A stretch of 9,422 nucleotides of DNA, taken from JAPUIN01 sp041580375 (GTDB taxonomy: Bacteria > Acidobacteriota > Polarisedimenticolia > Gp22-AA2). Where the stretch lies: positions 1-9,422 of the forward strand of contig JBFGDZ010000140.1 in the NCBI GenBank assembly GCA_041580375.1, written 5' to 3'. Below the pieces are notes generated by a model, which was not told the origin of the DNA, made no database searches, and saw only the letters and a list, made by a program, of their open reading frames with translations. This document shows, one piece after another, positions 4,629-9,422 of the stretch; the stretch's first letter is position 1, and each line of letters begins with the position of its first letter. The translations under genes were made by a program, and so were the position numbers.

Positions 4629-7340
4629 TTATTGAGATCCGGAGAGCGGCTCCATGTCGAGCCAGTTCGGCCCGATCTTCAGATCGACGACGAGGGGGAC
4701 GTCGAGGGGCCGCACCCCGGTCATGACCGTGCGCACCAGCGCGGGCACCTCGCCGGTTTCATCGTCCGGAATCTCGAGCACGAGCTCATCGTGCACCTGG
4801 AGGATCATGCGGACCTTCGAGCCGGATGCGACGAGCCTGCGTTGCAGGGCGACCATCGCCTCCTTGATGATGTCGGCGGCCGAGCCCTGGATGATCGTGT
4901 TGACGGCCGCCCGGATCGCCTGCTGCCGGGCGTTGCGGTCCGCGCCCCGGATCTCCGGCAGGTACCGGACGCGCCCGAGCAGGGTGCGCACGCGGCCCTC
5001 GGCCCGGGCTCGCTCGACCGTCGCGTCGATGTAGGCTTTGACGTCCGGGAACCGGCTGAAGTACTCGTCGATGAAACGGGCCGCCTCCCGGAGCTTCATA
5101 CCCTGCTCCCGCGCCAGCCGCTGCGCGCCCATGCCGTAGATGATCCCGAAATTGACGGCCTTGGCCCGCCGACGCATCTCGTCGCTCACGAGCTCGGGGT
5201 GCACGCCGAACACCTCGGCGGCGGTCCTGCGGTGGATGTCTTCCCCCTGCCTGAAGGCGGCGCGCAGGGCGGGATCGCCGCACAGATGAGCCAGCACCCG
5301 GAGCTCAATCTGGGAGTAGTCGGCCGAGAGCAGCCGGCGCCCCGGCGCGGGCACGAAGGCACGGCGGATCTGGCGGCCGAGCTCCGTCCGGATCGGGATG
5401 TTCTGCAGGTTGGGGTCGCTGCTGCTCAGGCGGCCGGTGGCGGCGACCGTCTGGTTGAACGAGGTGTGAACGCGTCCCGTCTGAGGGTGCACGAGCTGCG
5501 GGAGCGCGTCCACGTAGGTCGACCTGAGCTTCTGCAGGCTCCGGTAGGCCAGGATCCGGCGCGGCAGCTCGTGCGATTCCGCAAGCTCCTCCAGAACCTC
5601 GACGCCCGTGGAGAAGGAACGGGTCTTGCGGGTCTTCCGGCCGGGCTTGAGCCCGAGGGTGTCGAACAGGATCTCCCCCAGCTGCCTGGGCGAGTTGATG
5701 TTGAACTCCCGGCCGGCCAGTCCGTGGATCTCCCCCGTGAGTCGCGCCAGGTCCGCCTCCCACCGTCCCGACAGCCGCTCGAGGAACCCGGCGTCGATGC
5801 CGACGCCCTCCAGCTCCATGTCGGCGAGGACCGAGGCGAGCGGCATCTCGAGATCGGCGAAGAGGGGCGCCAGCCCGTCCCGCTCGAGGCGCTCGCGGAC
5901 CGCGCCCTCGATCGCCATCACGGCGGATGCCCGGGCGCATGCCGTCGCCGCGACCGACTCCACCTCCAGACCGGCGAGCGGGACCGCGCGCGCGCCCGTG
6001 CCCTGCAGGTCGGCCAGGCCCGGCACGCTCAGTCCGGCGACCTCCTGCGCCACGGCCTCGAGCTCGTGGCCCCTCCGGGAAGGATTGATGACGTAGCCGG
6101 CGATCATGGTGTCGAAGGAGAACCCCGCGGGCTCGATCCCCCTGCGCTTCAGCACGATGAGATCCCCCTTGACGTCGTGCCCCGACCTTTTCAGATCCGG
6201 GTCGACGAGGAGCGGACGCAGTCTGCCGAGCGCGTCCTCCTCCGACATCTGCCCGGGCGCGCCCAGATAGGCGTGTCGCAGGGGGACGTAGAAGGCGTCG
6301 CGGCCGTCCGCTCCCGCGAGGGCGATGCCCACGATGCCGGCGCGCGTCGGCTCGGGATGATCGCGCAGGATCTGAACGGCGCATCGCCCCGCGGCCCGCA
6401 GCCCCGCGATCGCGCCCTCCAGCGCGCGCGGGTCCAGAAGCACCGCGTGCTCCCGGAGCGGCGCCTCCACCGTCCCGGTGAACTCCCTCGCCAGCGTCTC
6501 GAACTCGAGCTCGCGGAAGAGCTCGCGCGCCGCGCCGGCGTCCTCCTTCTCCCGGCGCAGGCCGACCGGCTCGATCGGCACGGGAACGTCGAGCTTCACG
6601 GTGGCCAGGTCGCGGCTCATGCGCGCGCTCTCGGCGTGGTTCTTGAGCCCCTCGCGGTAGGACCGTCGCTCGACGCTGTCGGCCTCGCGCAGCAGGGTCT
6701 CGAGGTCGCCGAAGCGGCGGATCAGATCGCGGGCCCCCTTGTCGCCGATGCCCGGCACCCCCGGGATGTTGTCCGACGAGTCGCCGGCCAGGGCGAGCAC
6801 GTCCCGCACCTGCTCCGGCAGGACGCCGAAGGCGTCCCGGACCCCGTCCGCGTCGAGCAGCACCTCCTTCACCGGGTTGTAGACGAGCACGCCGCCGCCC
6901 ACCAGCTGCAGAAGGTCCTTGTCGGACGCCACGATGACGACCCGGAGCCCCTCCTTCCTGGCGCGATCGGCGAGCGTGCCGATGAGATCGTCCGCCTCAT
7001 AGCCCGCGAGCTCCAGGATCGGCACGCCCAGAACGTGGCAGACCTTCTTGACGTACGGGATCTGGACGACGAGATCCTCGGGCGCCTCCGGCCGGTTCGC
7101 CTTGTAGTCCGTGTACGCCCGGTGACGGAAGGTCGGCTCCGCGAGATCGAACGCGACGGCGAGAAACCGGGGCTTCTGATCGCGGAGGATTTTCCTCAGC
7201 ATGGTGGTGAAGCCGTAGACGGCGTTCGTCGGCATGCCCGTGCTCGTGCTGAGGCCGCGGATGGCGTAAAACGCCCGGAACAGATTGCTGGTGCCGTCGA
7301 TCAGGAAGAGGGTTTTCTCCGGGTCGATGCGGGGGGGCAT
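4629..7340 (-). CDS. polA: DNA polymerase I (5' nuclease and polymerase active, 3'-5' exonuclease apparently dead)
   Basis: PolA replaces RNA primers and fills repair gaps. From the ATG at 7340 it has 903 residues. The 5' nuclease domain (1-290) keeps its metal site: D15, YKANRP at 79-84, E115/D117/D118, D140/D142 and GDSSDNIPGVPGIGDKGA near 186. The proofreading-type domain (about 295-490) is present but degraded: E. coli D355 and E357 align with Q323 and L325, Y497 and D501 with V463 and A467; only D424 is kept, as D410 in FDTM. The polymerase domain is intact: TGRLSSSDPNLQNIP (635-649), motif A DYSQIELR (D674), O-helix with R723, K727, F731, Y735, and motif C QVHDE (D851). Start choice: GGGAGG (7348-7353) lies seven bases before this ATG, and an ATG at 7388 would run back into the upstream gene. 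The polA start is 16 bases after the siroheme gene's stop. Confidence 0.97.
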   Translation of the reverse strand: MPPRIDPEKTLFLIDGTSNLFRAFYAIRGLSTSTGMPTNAVYGFTTMLRKILRDQKPRFLAVAFDLAEPTFRHRAYTDYKANRPEAPEDLVVQIPYVKKVCHVLGVPILELAGYEADDLIGTLADRARKEGLRVVIVASDKDLLQLVGGGVLVYNPVKEVLLDADGVRDAFGVLPEQVRDVLALAGDSSDNIPGVPGIGDKGARDLIRRFGDLETLLREADSVERRSYREGLKNHAESARMSRDLATVKLDVPVPIEPVGLRREKEDAGAARELFRELEFETLAREFTGTVEAPLREHAVLLDPRALEGAIAGLRAAGRCAVQILRDHPEPTRAGIVGIALAGADGRDAFYVPLRHAYLGAPGQMSEEDALGRLRPLLVDPDLKRSGHDVKGDLIVLKRRGIEPAGFSFDTMIAGYVINPSRRGHELEAVAQEVAGLSVPGLADLQGTGARAVPLAGLEVESVAATACARASAVMAIEGAVRERLERDGLAPLFADLEMPLASVLADMELEGVGIDAGFLERLSGRWEADLARLTGEIHGLAGREFNINSPRQLGEILFDTLGLKPGRKTRKTRSFSTGVEVLEELAESHELPRRILAYRSLQKLRSTYVDALPQLVHPQTGRVHTSFNQTVAATGRLSSSDPNLQNIPIRTELGRQIRRAFVPAPGRRLLSADYSQIELRVLAHLCGDPALRAAFRQGEDIHRRTAAEVFGVHPELVSDEMRRRAKAVNFGIIYGMGAQRLAREQGMKLREAARFIDEYFSRFPDVKAYIDATVERARAEGRVRTLLGRVRYLPEIRGADRNARQQAIRAAVNTIIQGSAADIIKEAMVALQRRLVASGSKVRMILQVHDELVLEIPDDETGEVPALVRTVMTGVRPLDVPLVVDLKIGPNWLDMEPLSGSQ

Positions 7341-7347
7341 TCCCGGG

Positions 7348-7353
7348 CCTCCC
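7348..7353 (-). promoter_or_regulatory. Ribosome binding site deciding the polA start
   Basis: GGGAGG on the minus strand, seven bases upstream of the ATG at 7340. It picks this codon over the in-frame ATG at 7388, which would add 16 residues (RPSPRPASPDTGG type) not typical of PolA and overlap the preceding gene by 32 bases. Confidence 0.8.
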
Positions 7354-7356
7354 GTG

Positions 7357-7989
7357 TCAGGTGAGGCCGGCCGCGGCGAGGGCCGCACGGCGAGCCTCGT
7401 TCATGCGCCCGGACCGGATGAGCCCCAGAAGCGGGGCGCGGAGAAGCCGCCGCGCGCGCCGCTCCCGCTCCGCCCGATCCGGCACCCCGGCCAGAAGCCG
7501 CCGGCGGACGCTCCCCACGATCCTCACCCAGGCGCCGTACTCCGGCCCGTGGCGACGCGCGATGCCGTCCCTGATCGCGCGGGCGAGGGCCGGACTCTCG
7601 CCCGACGTCGAGACGGCGATCCGGAGCGGCCCGCGGACGAGGACGGCGGGCATCCGGAACGATCCGGTCTCCGGCGCGTCGGCGACGTTGACCAGCATCC
7701 GCCGCCGCCGCCCCTCCCTCGCCACCGCGCGGTTGACCGCCGCGTCGGAGGTGGCCGCGACCGCGAGCCACGCGCCGCGCAGGTGCGCGTTCGCGAAACG
7801 CTTCCGGAACCAGACGATCGAGCCCCGGCGCGCCAGGTTCCTGAGCCGCGGGGTGACCTCCGGGGCCACCACCCGCACGCGCGCGCCGGCGCGCCTGAGG
7901 GCCGAGGCCTTGCGCTCCGCCACCCGTCCCCCGCCGACGACGACGCACGGCAGCCCGGTCAGATCGAGCAGAACGGGCAGCGGCGTCAC
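7357..7989 (-). CDS. cysG: Precorrin-2 dehydrogenase / sirohydrochlorin ferrochelatase (siroheme synthase N-terminal type)
   Basis: This is a stand-alone version of the N-terminal half of CysG (Met8p/SirC-like), which uses NAD to oxidise precorrin-2 to sirohydrochlorin and in many homologues also inserts iron to make siroheme, the cofactor of sulfite and nitrite reductases. From the GTG at 7989 the product has 210 residues and aligns over about 130 positions without a gap to E. coli CysG: LPVLLDLTG at the start, the Rossmann motif VVVGGGRVAERKA (16-28), AVAATSD (76-82), NVADAP (101-106) whose D104 matches the essential D104, SFRMPA (110-115), and VSTSGESPALAR (126-137). S128 of CysG is T here. 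The methyltransferase half (uroporphyrinogen-III methylase) is absent. The GTG lacks a clear Shine-Dalgarno sequence and lies 20 bases after the glyA stop, so coupling to glyA translation is likely. The C-terminal 50 residues are very Arg-rich. Longer in-frame readings overlap glyA and are not credible. Confidence 0.87.
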   Translation of the reverse strand: MTPLPVLLDLTGLPCVVVGGGRVAERKASALRRAGARVRVVAPEVTPRLRNLARRGSIVWFRKRFANAHLRGAWLAVAATSDAAVNRAVAREGRRRRMLVNVADAPETGSFRMPAVLVRGPLRIAVSTSGESPALARAIRDGIARRHGPEYGAWVRIVGSVRRRLLAGVPDRAERERRARRLLRAPLLGLIRSGRMNEARRAALAAAGLT

Positions 7990-8001
7990 GGGCCCGGCCA
8001 G

Positions 8002-8020
8002 GGCGGGCCTCAGGCCCGCC
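8002..8020. repeat. Palindrome centred on the glyA stop codon
   Basis: GGCGGGCCT (8002-8010) and AGGCCCGCC (8012-8020) are perfect inverted copies around one central base, and the glyA TGA (8012-8010) sits exactly at the centre. As RNA it would form an all-GC 8-bp stem with the stop codon as a three-base loop, or a 6-bp stem with a wider loop. No T-tract follows on the minus strand, so it is not a standard terminator. It occupies the 20-base glyA-siroheme gene junction and could influence translation of the downstream GTG. Confidence 0.5.
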
Positions 8021-9299
8021 TTCCGGCGTCGCGGCCGGGCGGTCCCGATCGCGGGCGCAGCCACGGATAGAACGGAAACGTCCGGCACGTCGCGCGGACC
8101 CCCTCGCGGATGGCCGTCTCCTTCGCGGCGTCCTCCCCGCCGTCGAGCGCCTCGAGGATCCAGCCGGCGATCCGTCGCATTTCGCGCGGGCCCATGCCCC
8201 GCGTCGTGACGGCCGGGGTGCCGATGCGCACGCCGCTGCAGATCATCGGCTTCTGCGGATCGAAGGGGATGGTGTTTTTGTTCACCGCGATGCCGACCCG
8301 CTCGAGCCTCGATTCCGCCTGCTTGCCGGTGAGACCCCGGGGCCGGAGGTCGACGAGGAACAGGTGCGTGTCGGTGCCGCCGGAGACGATCCTGAGGCCG
8401 CCCTCCGCCAGGCCGGCCGCGAGCGCGACGGCGTTCTCGATCGTGCGTTTCTGATCGGCGCGGAACGACTCGGTCATGGCCTCCCTGAAGGCCACGGCCT
8501 TGGCGGCGATCATGTGCACCAGAGGTCCACCCTGCGTGCCCGGAAAGACGGCGCTGTCGACCGCCTTCGCGTACCGCTGCTTGCACAGAATGAGGGCGCC
8601 GCGCGGGCCGCGCAGCGTCTTGTGGGTCGTCGTGGTCACGAAGTCGGAGTGCGGCACCGGGTTCGGATGTGCTCCGGCCGCGATCAGCCCCGCGACGTGG
8701 GCTATGTCCGAGAGGACCATCGCGCCCGCCGCGTCCGCGATCCGGCGCACGCGCTCGAAATCGATGATGCGCGCGTAGGCGCTGGCTCCGACCACGATCA
8801 TCTTCGGGCGATGCTCGCGCGCGAGGCGCTCCAGCGCGTCGTAGTCCAGGCGCTCGGTCTCCGGATCCACGCCGTAGGGGACGACGCGGAAGTAGCGGCC
8901 CGAGAAGTTGATCGGATGACCGTGCGTGAGATGACCGCCGTGGGAGAGATCCATCCCGAGGATCGTGTCCCCCGGCTTCAGCATCGCCAGGTAGACGGCC
9001 ATGTTCGCCTGCGATCCGGAATGGGGCTGCACGTTGGCGTGCTCGGCGCCGAAGAGGCTCACGGCGCGCTCGATCGCCAGCCTCTCGACCGTGTCGCTGT
9101 GCTCGCAACCCCCGTAATAACGACGCCCGGGGTAGCCCTCGGCGTACTTGTTGGTGAACACCGACCCCATCGTCTCGAGGACCGCCCTCGACGCGAAATT
9201 CTCCGAGGCGATCAGAACGAGCGTCTCCTCCTGCCTCGCGACCTCGGCGTCGAGCGCGGCCGCCACGTCCGGATCGATCTCCCTCACCGCTTCCAGCAC
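8010..9299 (-). CDS. glyA: Serine hydroxymethyltransferase (PLP-dependent)
   Basis: GlyA interconverts serine and glycine while loading tetrahydrofolate with a one-carbon unit; it is cytoplasmic and homodimeric or tetrameric. From the GTG at 9299 it has 429 residues, normal for the family. Recognisable blocks are LIASENF (29-35), NKYAEGYPGRRYYGGCE (50-66), QPHSGSQAN (91-99), HGGHLTHG with cofactor-stacking H123, GASAYARIIDF (171-181), SDIAHVAGLIAAG with D198 and H201, TTTTHKTLRGPRG with the Schiff-base lysine K227, VFPGTQGGP (251-259), and SGVRIGTPA with substrate-carboxylate R358. The tail runs about 15 residues past the usual FPFYP end. AGGAGG (9305-9310) is five bases ahead of the GTG; an overlapping ATG at 9301 is out of frame and reads only MCWKR. 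The in-frame ATG at 9371 would add 24 low-complexity residues and lacks a Shine-Dalgarno sequence. It is first of three co-directional genes, ahead of the siroheme gene and polA. Confidence 0.97.
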   Translation of the reverse strand: MLEAVREIDPDVAAALDAEVARQEETLVLIASENFASRAVLETMGSVFTNKYAEGYPGRRYYGGCEHSDTVERLAIERAVSLFGAEHANVQPHSGSQANMAVYLAMLKPGDTILGMDLSHGGHLTHGHPINFSGRYFRVVPYGVDPETERLDYDALERLAREHRPKMIVVGASAYARIIDFERVRRIADAAGAMVLSDIAHVAGLIAAGAHPNPVPHSDFVTTTTHKTLRGPRGALILCKQRYAKAVDSAVFPGTQGGPLVHMIAAKAVAFREAMTESFRADQKRTIENAVALAAGLAEGGLRIVSGGTDTHLFLVDLRPRGLTGKQAESRLERVGIAVNKNTIPFDPQKPMICSGVRIGTPAVTTRGMGPREMRRIAGWILEALDGGEDAAKETAIREGVRATCRTFPFYPWLRPRSGPPGRDAGRRA

Positions 9300-9304
9300 A
9301 TCAG

Positions 9305-9310
9305 CCTCCT
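9305..9310 (-). promoter_or_regulatory. Ribosome binding site deciding the glyA start
   Basis: AGGAGG, in the wider purine run GAGGAGAGGAGG on the minus strand, lies five bases before the GTG at 9299 and only three before the out-of-frame ATG at 9301. Spacing and homology both favour the GTG. Confidence 0.8.
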
Positions 9311-9332
9311 CTCCTCGGCGGCCGCCCCGCCG

Positions 9333-9411
9333 GATCCGGCCGGTCCGGGACGGCCCGGCGCTCCCGTCCACCGGATCTCTCCCGCGTTCCGGGAGAGCTC
9401 CGTGACGGAGC
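9333..9411 (-). other. Hairpin-rich leader or upstream gene end before glyA
   Basis: In transcription order on the minus strand this stretch holds a 6-bp stem GCTCCG/CGGAGC with a three-base loop (9411-9397), a perfect 8-bp stem CTCTCCCG/CGGGAGAG with a five-base loop (9397-9377), and a possible outer helix GATCCGG/CCGGATC (9377-9371 with 9339-9333) enclosing GGACGG/CCGTCC (9369-9364 with 9353-9348). I see no T-tract and cannot match it to a known riboswitch. The glyA frame is open to the window edge, and another frame ends in TGA at 9303-9301, one base from the glyA GTG, so part of this may be the end of an unseen upstream gene. No promoter is recognisable. Confidence 0.35.
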
Positions 9412-9422
9412 GGGATGGGCCA

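Noticed and set aside
4632..7364. A 910-codon open frame on the plus strand opposite polA
   Set aside because: It is an exact antisense shadow of polA in GC-rich DNA, has no recognisable domain and is rich in Arg, Gly, Asp and Leu, as mirror frames of such genes are.
7357..9108. A 583-residue minus-strand reading that joins the siroheme enzyme to a long N-terminal extension
   Set aside because: The first 370 or so residues are an out-of-frame reading of glyA (Arg/Gly/Ala-rich). The family alignment begins at the GTG at 7989, so this is not a fusion protein.
9300..9371. glyA start at the in-frame ATG at 9371
   Set aside because: It would add 24 low-complexity residues absent from the family and has no ribosome site, while AGGAGG is ideally placed for the GTG at 9299.
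9333..9422. Glycine riboswitch before glyA
   Set aside because: A GGGAGAG stretch suggested it, but the matching CTCTC lies upstream of it as a plain hairpin, and the conserved internal core of the class is not present.
1..9422. Mobile elements, CRISPR arrays, tRNA or rRNA genes, or a novel defence or biosynthetic system
   Set aside because: No transposase or integrase gene, regularly spaced repeats, RNA-gene signatures or cluster of unknown genes could be seen. Every coding region belongs to a known family.

Overview
This is a GC-rich housekeeping stretch from a Gram-negative bacterium. A periplasmic LolA-type lipoprotein carrier implies an outer membrane, and nothing in the window looks plasmid- or phage-borne. 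The gene mix (groEL, lolA, a DppBC-type permease pair, an RpfG-like HD-GYP regulator, polA, a CysG N-terminal type siroheme enzyme, glyA) fits an uncultured-type soil or sediment lineage such as Acidobacteriota, Methylomirabilota or a deltaproteobacterial relative. The sequence alone does not fix the phylum.

Layout. Bases 1-626 (+) are the 3' third of groEL, closed by a textbook intrinsic terminator at 676-706. lolA (725-1450, -) converges on it. A 174-bp divergent region (1451-1624) carries recognisable sigma-70 type promoters for lolA (-) and for a two-gene permease operon dppB-dppC (1625-3372, +), whose genes overlap by GTGA. dppC then converges on a REC/HD-GYP response regulator (3374-4477, -) with a single base between the two stop codons and a perfect 9-bp hairpin inside the regulator's last codons. 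The regulator has its own promoter (4555-4582), apparently embedded in the 3' terminator of the gene upstream. From there to the right edge everything is on the minus strand and closely spaced, in transcription order glyA (9299-8010), a siroheme synthase N-terminal type enzyme (7989-7357), then polA (7340-4629). The gaps of 20 and 16 bases suggest one operon whose promoter lies outside or at the very edge of the window.

Functionally these are separate core modules: protein folding, outer-membrane lipoprotein traffic, oligopeptide/nickel-type import, cyclic-di-GMP signalling, one-carbon metabolism, tetrapyrrole synthesis, and DNA repair and replication. I see no defence system, mobile element, CRISPR array or rRNA/tRNA gene, and no previously undescribed system. 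The points most worth following up are a PolA whose 3'-5' proofreading site has lost three of the four key residues checked, the nested terminator/promoter between polA and the HD-GYP gene, and several strong hairpins placed exactly at gene ends. Four of the six genes with a visible start appear to be split between ATG and non-ATG starts as follows: lolA, the HD-GYP gene and polA use ATG, while dppB (TTG), dppC, glyA and the siroheme gene (GTG) do not. No gene-free stretch longer than about 180 bases exists.
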